From positions 62,001-126,000 of the forward strand of contig JAFWTA010000023.1 of assembly GCA_017519145.1 (NCBI GenBank): a DNA stretch of 64,000 nucleotides. Direction: 5' to 3'. The translations under genes and the position numbers were made by a program. The stretch comes from Ruminococcus sp. GTDB lineage: Bacteria > Bacillota > Clostridia > Oscillospirales > Ruminococcaceae. The notes below the pieces were generated by a model that worked only from the letters and a program-made list of their open reading frames with translations, did not search any database and was not told the origin of the DNA. The first letter of the stretch is position 1. Each line of letters opens with the position of its first letter. Positions 52,602 through 60,935 of the stretch are shown here, one piece after another.

Positions 52602-53264
52602 ATGACTGATATTCTTATAGTTGAGGACGACAAGGAGCTTGCCGACCTGCTGACGGACTTCCTGCGCGACGAGGGCTACACGGTCACGGCAGTGGAGAGC
52701 GGCGGGAGAGCGCTGGAGCTATTTGAGAAATACGGCGCAAAACTTGTGGTTCTGGACATTAATCTCCCTGACGTAAACGGGTTTGCGGTATGCTCAAAGC
52801 TCCGCGAAAATGCTGACACTCCCATACTCATAGTCAGTGCGAGGACGGACAAGGAGGACAAGCTTAACGGACTGGATCTGGGAGCTGACGATTATATCGA
52901 AAAGCCCTATGACATAGACATACTTATCGCCAAGATAAAGGGCATTTTCAAGCGCCGCTACCGGCATGAGATACTGTCTGCGGACGGAGTTACTCTTAAT
53001 CTTGCCGACCGCACTGCCACAGTGGACGGTGTGGATACAGAGTTTCCCGCAAAGGAGTTCGACCTGCTGGCACTTCTTATGGAAAATCAGGGCAAGGCGC
53101 TGAAAAAGGAGTATCTTTTCAGCTCTGTGTGGGGAAGCGACAGCGATTCAGAGCTCCAGACCCTCCATGTGCATATAAACCGACTGCGTCAGAAGCTGGG
53201 CGACGATCCCAAGAACGCAAAGCGGCTGCTGACTGTCTGGGGCGTGGGGTATAAGTTCGTATGA
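52602..53264 (+). CDS. OmpR-family response regulator
   Basis: 220 aa from the ATG at 52602 after AGGTGGTG; an upstream in-frame ATG at 52554 coincides with the -35. Receiver with ED(8-9)D, Asp52 (LVVLDINLP), KPYD; DNA-binding winged helix ending LLTVWGVGYKFV. The histidine kinase starts inside its stop (ATGA). It probably controls the adjacent exporter through the GTTAAR repeats. Confidence 0.92.
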   Translation: MTDILIVEDDKELADLLTDFLRDEGYTVTAVESGGRALELFEKYGAKLVVLDINLPDVNGFAVCSKLRENADTPILIVSARTDKEDKLNGLDLGADDYIEKPYDIDILIAKIKGIFKRRYRHEILSADGVTLNLADRTATVDGVDTEFPAKEFDLLALLMENQGKALKKEYLFSSVWGSDSDSELQTLHVHINRLRQKLGDDPKNAKRLLTVWGVGYKFV

Positions 53265-54469
53265 GTACATTCAGAAAGCTTGCGGCAGCGGTAATATTGC
53301 TGTTTATAGCTATGATCGCAGGACTGAACATTTACCTGCTGTGTTCTGTGAACGACAGCGGCATATATCGGGTGGAGGCAAAGAGACTTGCCGACCGGAT
53401 AGAGGAGACGGGAAGCACGGATATCTCAGGATTTCCGCATTTGACAGGAGTTTATTCGGGAGAGCAGCTGTACCGCAGTGATGAGCATTACCTTATTATC
53501 GAGGCAGGGGGGACCCCCTACCGTGTGGAGTACACTGTAAGCGACAAAAACAGGACTATTTTAGCTGTTGATCTTGTTATGGGAGCACTGTTCCTGCTGG
53601 TTATCCTGCTGCTGATATTTATCAGGCGGCATATCGTAGTGCCTTTCGGAAGGCTCAATAAAGTTCCGCAGGAGCTTGCGAGGGGCAATCTTTCAGTTCC
53701 CATACCAGAGGAGAAAAGCCGATTATTCGGCAAATTCACATGGGGAGTAAATCTGCTGCGCGAAAAGATAGAGAGCGACCGCGAGAAGGAGCTGTCCATG
53801 CAGAGGGACAAGAAGCTGCTGCTGCTGTCCCTGTCCCACGATATAAAGACGCCGCTTTCGGCAATAAAGCTCAACGCAAAGGCGCTTGCGAGAGGACTCT
53901 ATAAGGACGAGGAGAAGCGGCGCAGTGCTGCGGAGAGCATAAACTCCCGAGCCGACGAGATAGAGCATTTTGTCAGCGAGATAACCAAGGCTGCCAGTGA
54001 GGACTTCATGGATTTTGAGGTCACTCATGGGGAGGCATTCCTCAGCAGCATAATCACACGGCTCAGCGACAGGTATGCTCCACAGCTGTCCGTATCGGGA
54101 ACAGAGTTCAGCATTGACAGTTTCGATGACTGCATACTTTCCTGTGACCCCGACCGACTTGCGGAGTGTCTTCAGAATCTTGTCGAAAACGCCATCAAAT
54201 ACGGCGACGGCAGGCGTATAGGTCTCAGCTTCGATAAAATGGACGGCTGCGAGCTCATAACCGTGTCCAATACGGGATGCAGCCTTGAGGAGAAGGAGCT
54301 GCCTCAGATATTCGAGAGCTTCCACCGCGGAAGCAATGCGGGTAAGGTGCAGGGAAACGGCCTCGGACTCTTCATCTGTAAGCGCCTTATGTCACTTATG
54401 GGGGGAGAGGTCTATGCGGATATCAGGGATGGCTGCTTCTGTGTGACTCTTGTAGTGAAAATGGCATGA
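53261..54469 (+). CDS. Sensor histidine kinase
   Basis: 402 aa. Two membrane helices (~8-29 and ~103-121) enclose a ~70-residue outside domain, then HAMP-like linker, H-box LSLSHDIKTPL (His193), N-box (LQNLVENAIKYG) and G-box (GNGLGLFICKRL). The partner of the response regulator just upstream. The small outside domain could sense a ligand directly or through the exporter. Confidence 0.92.
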   Translation: MSTFRKLAAAVILLFIAMIAGLNIYLLCSVNDSGIYRVEAKRLADRIEETGSTDISGFPHLTGVYSGEQLYRSDEHYLIIEAGGTPYRVEYTVSDKNRTILAVDLVMGALFLLVILLLIFIRRHIVVPFGRLNKVPQELARGNLSVPIPEEKSRLFGKFTWGVNLLREKIESDREKELSMQRDKKLLLLSLSHDIKTPLSAIKLNAKALARGLYKDEEKRRSAAESINSRADEIEHFVSEITKAASEDFMDFEVTHGEAFLSSIITRLSDRYAPQLSVSGTEFSIDSFDDCILSCDPDRLAECLQNLVENAIKYGDGRRIGLSFDKMDGCELITVSNTGCSLEEKELPQIFESFHRGSNAGKVQGNGLGLFICKRLMSLMGGEVYADIRDGCFCVTLVVKMA

Positions 54470-54493
54470 ACTCAGTAATAATATAACGAAAAC

Positions 54494-54532
54494 AGCGGGA
54501 AAGCGTGTCAGCTTTCCTGCTTTTTGCTTTTT
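54494..54532 (+). terminator. Terminator after the second histidine kinase
   Basis: AGCGGGAAAGC/GCTTTCCTGC stem with one mismatch and a 6-base loop, then TTTTTGCTTTTT. Confidence 0.8.
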
Positions 54533-54767
54533 CGGAGCAGAATAGTCTGGCAAAATATGGTAAAACAGTAATATATTTTATATTATATTTGGAACCTTAA
54601 TATAGTTAGTCAGACGTCCGGACGACGTAATATGTACGACTTGTATAATAGGCAGTGCAATATACAATGTGATTATATGCATATATGAAAAGTATATATC
54701 TTGAGCTTTAGAAATGGCCGGTTTAGAGTGTAAATTGTACAAATATAACAATTCTTAATGATTAATC
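54533..54767. other. AT-rich upstream region of the polysaccharide operon
   Basis: No gene. It contains the palindromic CGTCCGGACG near 54618 and AT-rich runs that could be an upstream promoter element. Function unknown. Confidence 0.4.
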
Positions 54768-54796
54768 TTGCGAAAATGACTATTTTCTGGTATAAT
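54768..54796 (+). promoter_or_regulatory. Promoter of the polysaccharide operon
   Basis: TTGCGA (54768-54773), 17-base spacer, TATAAT (54791-54796). Confidence 0.65.
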
Positions 54797-54830
54797 TATT
54801 AATGTATCATTTATGGAAATATATAATACT

Positions 54831-54857
54831 TTTACGCAATTATACTATTTGCGTAAA
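54831..54857 (+). promoter_or_regulatory. Leader inverted repeat before the BY-kinase gene
   Basis: TTTACGCAA and TTGCGTAAA arms with a 9-base spacer. Part of it (TTATACTatttgCGTAAA) recurs as TTATACTgttCGTAAA at 54868-54883, a direct repeat that could be a regulator site. Confidence 0.4.
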
Positions 54858-54942
54858 TCAAACTCAGTTATACTGTTCGTAAAGATGCGTGGATATGAGA
54901 TCTTGCTTCAATAAAATGCTTATGGGAAAGGATACTTTCAAA

Positions 54943-56496
54943 ATGAATAACACATATAGTATAAAGGATATCATCAAATTGCTTCTCAGCAAGTTATGGC
55001 TGCTCATCATCGTAACAATCATTGGCGGTGCGGCAGCCTTTTGCTATTCAAAGTTTGTAATGCCCCTTGAATACTCCTCACATATTTCGATGTATGTGCA
55101 GAGCTACACGGGAATTTCCGAGAACGCAAATGCTCAGAACAATATCAGCAATTCCAAGCAGCTTGTAAATACATATATGGAAGTCCTCAAGGACGATGCT
55201 GTAATGAATGCAGTTGCAGAGCGCCTGAGAAATCAGTTCGACAACGAGACCCTCAGCGAGAATTTCGCCATTGCCGACGGAAGGATAACTCCGTCCTCAC
55301 TGCGCGACTGCCTGTCCATAAGCTCCGTGACCGATACCTCGGCGGTAAAGATAGTTTCCACAACAAAGAATGCCGAGGTGGCAGCAGCGGTCTGCAACGA
55401 CCTTACAGAAGTGGCTCCCGAGTACGTCGAGAAGGCTGTTGGAGTAGGCTCCATAAATACCATCGACAGAGCAAAGGTCTACAACAATCCCGTAGGACCC
55501 AACATGAAGAAAAATGCAGCACTCGGCGCCATTGCAGCCCTTATGCTGACTGTCCTCATAATCTTCGTGATAGATTTCTTCGACAATACAGTCAAGGATA
55601 CCGATACACTGGGAGAAAACTTCAAAAAGCCGATCATCGGCGAGATACTCCAGTTCGGCAATGACAGGAAAAAGAAGAACAAGGACGAGGGAGATTATAC
55701 AAAGCTCACCGATAAGGACGTTCCGTTCAACATCATAGAGAGCTACAAGTCCATCCGTACAAATGTGACCTTTGCACTTTCCACCGTGGATAAAAAGATA
55801 TTTGCGGTATCATCTGCAAATCCGGGTGAGGGAAAGTCTACCACCTCTGCAAATATAGCTATCGCTCTTGCGCAGGGCGGCAACAAGGTGCTTCTCATTG
55901 ATGCGGATATGCGTAAATCGGTACAGCACAAGATATTCGGGCTGAAGAATAAAAAGGGTCTCTCATCAGCTATCAGTAAGATGAGCAAGCTTGAGGATTG
56001 TATCCAGACAAACGTAATGGAGAACCTTGACGTCCTCACAGCAGGTCCCATACCTCCCAATCCCTCTGAGCTGCTTGCCTCCGATAATATGGGAGATATC
56101 CTTGAAAATCTCAGCCAGAAGTACTCAATGGTAATAATTGACACTCCTCCTGTAAACCTTGTTACAGACGCTATGGAGCTCTCAAAGAACATCTCGGGCA
56201 TCGTTGTTGTACTCAGATACGGCAAGACCACAAACGAGGATATAGAGGCGGCAGTCAAGAAGATAGAGTTCGCTCAGATGAATATGCTGGGCTTCATTAT
56301 GAATGATGTCAAGGCTGCAAGAAGCGGCTACGGAAAGTATAAGAGCGGCTATTACTACAAGAAGGGCTACGGATACTACGGTGCAAAGCCCGAGATAAAT
56401 GATGATGACTCTGATGAAGCAGAGCATTCCAAGAAAAGTAATGCCGAAGAAAAAAATACGGACGACAGCAAAAGCAGGAAGAAAGGTAAGAAATAA
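54943..56496 (+). CDS. Fused polysaccharide co-polymerase/BY-kinase (Wzz-CpsD type)
   Basis: 517 aa from the ATG at 54943 with GGAAAGGAT upstream; in-frame ATGs at 54889 and 54922 are less well placed. Wzz domain with helices at ~16-36 and ~190-212; cytosolic bacterial tyrosine-kinase domain with SSANPGEGKSTT (Walker A), LLIDADMRKS (A') and VIIDTPP (B). A tyrosine-rich tail (YGKYKSGYYYKKGYGYYG) is the autophosphorylation cluster. In most Firmicutes these are two proteins (CpsC and CpsD); here they are one, as in proteobacterial Wzc. It controls chain length and assembly of surface polysaccharide. Confidence 0.9.
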   Translation: MNNTYSIKDIIKLLLSKLWLLIIVTIIGGAAAFCYSKFVMPLEYSSHISMYVQSYTGISENANAQNNISNSKQLVNTYMEVLKDDAVMNAVAERLRNQFDNETLSENFAIADGRITPSSLRDCLSISSVTDTSAVKIVSTTKNAEVAAAVCNDLTEVAPEYVEKAVGVGSINTIDRAKVYNNPVGPNMKKNAALGAIAALMLTVLIIFVIDFFDNTVKDTDTLGENFKKPIIGEILQFGNDRKKKNKDEGDYTKLTDKDVPFNIIESYKSIRTNVTFALSTVDKKIFAVSSANPGEGKSTTSANIAIALAQGGNKVLLIDADMRKSVQHKIFGLKNKKGLSSAISKMSKLEDCIQTNVMENLDVLTAGPIPPNPSELLASDNMGDILENLSQKYSMVIIDTPPVNLVTDAMELSKNISGIVVVLRYGKTTNEDIEAAVKKIEFAQMNMLGFIMNDVKAARSGYGKYKSGYYYKKGYGYYGAKPEINDDDSDEAEHSKKSNAEEKNTDDSKSRKKGKK

Positions 56497-57170
56497 TGAT
56501 AGAATATCATTGCCATATTCTTCCCGGGATCGATGACGGAGCAAAGGATGCCGAGACCTCTCTTGCCATGATAGAGATGATGAAGGAGCAGGGGATAGAG
56601 CGTATCGCCGCCACTCCGCACTTCTATGCCCATCGTGAAAAGTCAGTGGCTGATTTCATGAAAAAGCGGCAGGCAGCCTTTGATAAAATAAGGGACAAGG
56701 CTGCGGTAAGCGATATCCGACTGGGTGCTGAGGTGTCTATCGAGCATGGCATTTCCGAGCTCCCCGATATCGAAAAGCTTGCAATAGAGGGCACAAGGAT
56801 GATCCTTCTTGAGCTTCCGTACAGAGCCTATGCAAAGTGGATGTCGGAGGAGATATACAATATCGGCGCAGAATACAAACTGAAGGTAATTCTGGCGCAC
56901 GTTCACCGTTACCTTGAGTATTACAGCAAGGCGGAGCTGGAGGAGATACTGTCTTCAAACTCCGTCATGCAGATAAATAACGAAGCCTTTTCAGGCTGGA
57001 AAGAGAAAAGACTTGCCAAAAAGGTCATTGCTTCGGGAAAGGAGTTCGTATTCGGAAGCGATGCTCATAATCTCGGTGAGCGCAGACCTAACTGGGATAT
57101 GCTTAAAAAAAGGGTGAAGTCTGAGGACATCGCGCTTTCAGACGGAGTTTTTGAGAAATATACGGAATAA
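56496..57170 (+). CDS. PHP-family protein-tyrosine phosphatase (CpsB/YwqE-like)
   Basis: 224 aa, start overlapping the kinase stop by one base. Metal ligands are visible in HCHILPGIDDGAKD (residues 5-18), TPHFY, HVHRY and the C-terminal GSDAHNLGERRP. This manganese-dependent phosphatase removes phosphate from the BY-kinase tyrosine cluster; the adjacent kinase is its substrate in related capsule loci. Confidence 0.92.
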   Translation: MIEYHCHILPGIDDGAKDAETSLAMIEMMKEQGIERIAATPHFYAHREKSVADFMKKRQAAFDKIRDKAAVSDIRLGAEVSIEHGISELPDIEKLAIEGTRMILLELPYRAYAKWMSEEIYNIGAEYKLKVILAHVHRYLEYYSKAELEEILSSNSVMQINNEAFSGWKEKRLAKKVIASGKEFVFGSDAHNLGERRPNWDMLKKRVKSEDIALSDGVFEKYTE

Positions 57171-57342
57171 GCAGGATGTGTTCGGCGCGGCTGATATAGT
57201 ACCATTCTGCATTGCGTTGGCCGCGGAAGCGGTCGGATATGAGTGATCAGGATAATAAACACAGCATTCGTAACTGAAAAAGAATCTTATGACCGTTTTT
57301 TCGGTCGTTTATAAACTCATTTCTTTATAAGGGGGTATATGT

Positions 57343-57867
57343 ATGAAAAACTTGCTTATCTTAGGCGCAGGGCAATACGGAATGGTCGCAAAGGAAATTG
57401 CTGAGTCAATGCACCGGTTTGATCATATCGATTTTCTTGACGATAGTAATCCGATCGCAGTGGGAAAGCTGGGAGATTCAGGAAAACTGAGCAAAGAATA
57501 CGATTCTGCGGTAGTAGCTATCGGTAATTCCGATCTCAGGCTGAAGCTCATCAATGAGCTTTGTGATCAGGGATACAGTATACCAAGTCTTATTCATGAG
57601 AAAGCATATGTCTCGCCTTCCGCAAAAATAGGTATGGGTTCGTTTATAGAGCCTATGGCTGTTATCCATACAGAGGTAGTGGTGGAGACAGGGTGTATCA
57701 TCTCGGCAGGCGTGATCCTTAACCACAACAGTACGATACATAAAGGCTGTCACATAAACTGCGGCTCCGTAGTAAAGGCAAGAGCTGAGATAGAGGCTAA
57801 TACACGAACGGGTTATAACGAGATATGTGATACCAAACAGGGACACAGTATCCTTGTCGCTGTGTGA
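57343..57867 (+). CDS. NeuD-like sugar O-acetyltransferase (left-handed beta-helix)
   Basis: 174 aa; AAGGGGGT site. N-terminal Rossmann-like part (LLILGAGQYGMVAKEIAE) as in NeuD/PglD, then hexapeptide repeats from ~90 (IGMGSFIEPMAVIHTEVVVETGCIISAGVILNHNSTIHKGCHINCGSVV). It is somewhat shorter than usual PglD. Probably acetylates a sugar of the surface polysaccharide. Confidence 0.8.
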   Translation: MKNLLILGAGQYGMVAKEIAESMHRFDHIDFLDDSNPIAVGKLGDSGKLSKEYDSAVVAIGNSDLRLKLINELCDQGYSIPSLIHEKAYVSPSAKIGMGSFIEPMAVIHTEVVVETGCIISAGVILNHNSTIHKGCHINCGSVVKARAEIEANTRTGYNEICDTKQGHSILVAV

Positions 57868-57946
57868 TAGTGCTTGCGGTATTTACCGCCGGTCTTTCAG
57901 CGGAGACCGCTTCGGAAATGAAAGCGATCATAAATACAAAAATCAA

Positions 57947-57978
57947 GAGCTCTCTGGTTCGGTTCAGGGAGCTTTTTT
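57947..57978 (+). terminator. Terminator after the acetyltransferase gene
   Basis: AGCTCTCTG/CAGGGAGCT stem with one T-G pair and an 8-base loop, followed by TTTTTT. Confidence 0.8.
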
Positions 57979-57981
57979 ACA

Positions 57982-58010
57982 TTGACAATAACAGCATTAT
58001 ATGCTATGAT
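57982..58010 (+). promoter_or_regulatory. Promoter of the glycosyltransferase unit
   Basis: TTGACA (57982-57987), 17-base spacer, TATGAT (58005-58010), 57 bp before the ATG. Confidence 0.7.
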
Positions 58011-58066
58011 TAATATTGGATCTATCCATGAAAATGGCTATAATAAAAAGGATCGGGTGATCGGAT

Positions 58067-59023
58067 ATGTATACTGACAGCGTAGATCATAAGCTCTATG
58101 ATCGGCTGATGGAAGAAAAAAAGAGACTTGCAGCTATGCTCCACACTCTGGAGGGAAGCAGTGAGTACAGACGGGGAGAGCGTGTGGAAAAAGCCAGAAA
58201 TCTTTTTAAAAACGGGCTTAAACAGGGCTTTGAAAATGCGTTTGACATAATCGGTGAACGTAAAAACAGGAAAAAGCTGCTCAGTATGGTGGATATCCCT
58301 GTCAGGAAAGCTCCCGTCGCCGCCCCTGATTATTATTCCGATCACAGAATAGCTGTTTATACTTGTATTTTCGGAAAATACGACCACATCAACGAGCCGC
58401 TTTGCGTGCCTGACAATGTGGACTACTATATTATCACAGACATGGAGGCACCCGAAAACTCGGTCTGGAAGAAGCCGGATATATCGGGATATCCCGATAG
58501 GATACGGAGTATGGGAGATGTTGAGAAGAACAGGTGGTTCAAGATGCATCCTCATCTCGTTTTCCCCGATTACAGGTACTCTGTTTATATTGACGGAAAC
58601 ATACTGCCTGTGACCGATTTTACAGAGCTTATCAACAGGATATCCGACAGATCGGGAGTGGCGATGTTCTGGCATAAATACAATAACTGTGTTTACGAAG
58701 AGGCGCTCTTCAACAACATGGTGGTGAAAAAGGTGCCTCAGAAGGAAGTTGACCGTCAGGTAAGGTACCTGAAGGCGAAGGGAATGCCTGAAAAATACGG
58801 CATGACCACCTGTAACGTCATCGCACGGGATCACGGGAACGAAATGTGCAAAAAACTTATGAATGACTGGTGGAGCGAGTTCATCAGGCATTGCAGGCGG
58901 GATCAGCTGTCTTTCCCCTATGTGCTCTGGAAGAACGGAGTGAAGTTTGAAGACGTAGCAACTCTCGGAGCAAGTGTATGGGACTCGGACATACTGTTTG
59001 TTATGAGTCATAATGGCAGGTGA
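58067..59023 (+). CDS. DUF616 (TOD1/MUCI70-like) putative glycosyltransferase
   Basis: 318 aa. The core from ~85 has RIAVYTCIFGKYDHINEP, DYYIITD, RWFKMHPHLVFPDYRYSVYIDGNI and RDQLSFPYVLWK, the pattern of the DUF616/TOD1 family, a GT-A-like group best studied in plants for pectin-type sugars. The IDGN motif sits where a metal-binding DxD would. It is in a polysaccharide gene group with UDP-glucuronate and UDP-galacturonate forming enzymes, a fitting donor supply. The start is supported by homology; the ribosome site is weak. Confidence 0.75.
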   Translation: MYTDSVDHKLYDRLMEEKKRLAAMLHTLEGSSEYRRGERVEKARNLFKNGLKQGFENAFDIIGERKNRKKLLSMVDIPVRKAPVAAPDYYSDHRIAVYTCIFGKYDHINEPLCVPDNVDYYIITDMEAPENSVWKKPDISGYPDRIRSMGDVEKNRWFKMHPHLVFPDYRYSVYIDGNILPVTDFTELINRISDRSGVAMFWHKYNNCVYEEALFNNMVVKKVPQKEVDRQVRYLKAKGMPEKYGMTTCNVIARDHGNEMCKKLMNDWWSEFIRHCRRDQLSFPYVLWKNGVKFEDVATLGASVWDSDILFVMSHNGR

Positions 59024-59031
59024 GGTGTATC

Positions 59032-59691
59032 ATGTTGACAAAGGCTCAGATAAAGAGAAGACTAAAGGCGGTGGTTGCGAGGTTTCGGAGGATCGGACTG
59101 CACAATACCGATTTCACCATAATCAGCAACAATTGCTGGGGCGGCTGTGTGTACGATCAGTACGGACTTCAGTACAGGACTCCCACCATCGGTCTGTGGA
59201 TGGGAGCGGAGGATTATATAAAATTTATCAGCGACCTTGACCGCTATCTGAACTCAGAGCTTGTTCAGATAAGCTGTGAGGAGTTCCATTTATACAGTGT
59301 AGTCAAGGCAAGGCATGAGCGCGGAAAGTATGATAAGCCTTTGTCGGAAATGGTTTTCGGAAGGCTCGATGATGTGGATATATTCTTCCTGCACTACTCT
59401 ACCTTTGAAGAGGCAAAGCAGAAGTGGGACAGGCGGAAAAAGCGTATTGACCGCAAAAACATCATATATAAGTTCAACGACCAGAACTGCTTTGAGAAGC
59501 GATTTTTTGAGGACTTCAGCAGGATAGACGGGAAGAAGCTGTTCTTTACCTGTGATGAAGAATACAAGGGCAAAGAGAACGCAGTGGTCTATCCCGAAGC
59601 TACGCCCGCAGCCGAGGGTGGAGGAGTCGTTGATGATACCGATCTGAGCAGACTCCCCTTTGATCTGAAGGAGTTTCTCAATTCAATATAA
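59032..59691 (+). CDS. DUF1919 family protein, putative exopolysaccharide-modifying enzyme
   Basis: 219 aa from the ATG at 59032 after AGGTGAGG; a GTG at 59020 overlaps the previous stop. FTIISNNCWGGCVYDQYGLQYRTPTIGLWM and the later YKFNDQNCFEK are typical of DUF1919, found in capsule and exopolysaccharide clusters. A transferase role is supposed but the reaction is unknown. Encoded eight bases after the DUF616 gene, so co-transcribed. Confidence 0.75.
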   Translation: MLTKAQIKRRLKAVVARFRRIGLHNTDFTIISNNCWGGCVYDQYGLQYRTPTIGLWMGAEDYIKFISDLDRYLNSELVQISCEEFHLYSVVKARHERGKYDKPLSEMVFGRLDDVDIFFLHYSTFEEAKQKWDRRKKRIDRKNIIYKFNDQNCFEKRFFEDFSRIDGKKLFFTCDEEYKGKENAVVYPEATPAAEGGGVVDDTDLSRLPFDLKEFLNSI

Positions 59692-59724
59692 GGGTGTAAT
59701 TATAAATTGATTTGAGGATGAAAA

Positions 59725-60708
59725 ATGGAAACAAAATATAATTATGTGCTTTTTGCGCTGGATACGGATTATTATCATGTTACATATAATGATATCGTCG
59801 GTTTTCCTTTTGTAAGGGTAAAGTGGTCGGATCTGGATAAGTATTCAGGATTAACAAAATATTTATACAGGGCACATCACTCGAAAAAGATCAACCGGAT
59901 ACTGAGACTGCCCTTTAAAAAGCTGTGGTTTTCATCTTTTTTCAGAAATGACTTTTCCGATAATAAGCCGATATGTTTTATTTTCTGGGGCAGAGAGGCA
60001 GTAAGATACGGTACCGGTTATCTCGGCTATCTAAAAAAGAAGTATCCCGGCTGTAAAATAGTTATAACATTCTGGGATCTGGTGAAATATACTTTTAATG
60101 ATCGGGAGCTGGAAGAATACCGCAAATTCAGCGATCTTATGTTTACATATGATTTAGGAGATGCGCAGAAGTATGATATGATATATCAACACGATGTCTT
60201 CTCATATTATCCGATAAATACTGGTTCTGAGATACAGCCGTGTGATGTGTATTTTCTTGTTCGGGCTAAAGACAGGCTGAGCGAGATAGTGCAGGCGTAT
60301 GACACTTTAACATCAAAAGGATTGAAATGTGACTTTTATATTACCGCAGTAGAGCCTGCTGACAGGATAGAGCGCAGCAATATACATTATCTGGAGCACG
60401 AAATGCCATATATTGAGAATTTGAAGCACGTTTGCTCTGCCAATGCGCTGCTTGAGATACTTCAGGGCGGATCAAGGGGAAGTACGCTGAGATGCTGCGA
60501 AGCCATCGCCTACGGGAAAGCACTTATAACAAATAATGCGGAAGTTCTCAACGAGCCCTTTTATAGTGAGGACAGGATCAGGTTTTTTACATCTCAAGCT
60601 GATCTGGAGAGTATTGATGAGCAATTCGTCAGGGAGAAAAAGGAATATAACTACATTAATAATCTCTCACCGATCGCGTTTATCGAACGCTTGGAAGAGA
60701 TGCTCTGA
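59725..60708 (+). CDS. Putative GT-B glycosyltransferase of the LPS/capsule type
   Basis: 327 aa, TGAGGATG site. The C-terminal half has EHEMPYIENLKHVCSANALLEILQGGSRGSTLRCCEAIAYGKALITNN, a pattern of GT-B transferases where the E-x7-K/L motif binds the nucleotide sugar. The N-terminal half is unassigned. Base composition is noticeably more AT-rich than its neighbours. Last gene before a strong terminator. Confidence 0.65.
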   Translation: METKYNYVLFALDTDYYHVTYNDIVGFPFVRVKWSDLDKYSGLTKYLYRAHHSKKINRILRLPFKKLWFSSFFRNDFSDNKPICFIFWGREAVRYGTGYLGYLKKKYPGCKIVITFWDLVKYTFNDRELEEYRKFSDLMFTYDLGDAQKYDMIYQHDVFSYYPINTGSEIQPCDVYFLVRAKDRLSEIVQAYDTLTSKGLKCDFYITAVEPADRIERSNIHYLEHEMPYIENLKHVCSANALLEILQGGSRGSTLRCCEAIAYGKALITNNAEVLNEPFYSEDRIRFFTSQADLESIDEQFVREKKEYNYINNLSPIAFIERLEEML

Positions 60709-60727
60709 TAAGGGATACAAGCACAGC

Positions 60728-60759
60728 GCCGCAGAAGATCTATCTTCTGCGGCTTTTTT
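60728..60759 (+). terminator. Terminator of the glycosyltransferase unit
   Basis: GCCGCAGAAGA/TCTTCTGCGGC perfect stem with a 4-base loop and a T6 tail. Confidence 0.92.
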
Positions 60760-60773
60760 GCCATGCAATGTCA

Positions 60774-60915
60774 TTGACAGTGTCAAAAACTGTGCTTATA
60801 CGATAATTGTTTTGACTTATCACGATATTATTTACATCAGCTCTATTGACATTGCCATTGACTTTTGATATAATGATCGTATCAGATATGAGAATACAAT
60901 TGTCATTTTTGACAA
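60774..60915 (+). promoter_or_regulatory. Promoter with TTGACA/TGTCAA palindromes, candidate autoregulatory region
   Basis: Promoter TTGACA (60846-60851), 17-base spacer, TATAAT (60869-60874). Two palindromes of the same words flank it: TTGACA-G-TGTCAA (60774-60786) upstream and TTGTCA-TTTT-TGACAA (60900-60915) in the leader, 20 bp before the start codon. The encoded enzyme carries its own DNA-binding domain, so it may bind here. Confidence 0.6.
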
Positions 60916-60935
60916 CATTTCAGGAGGCGTTTCAA

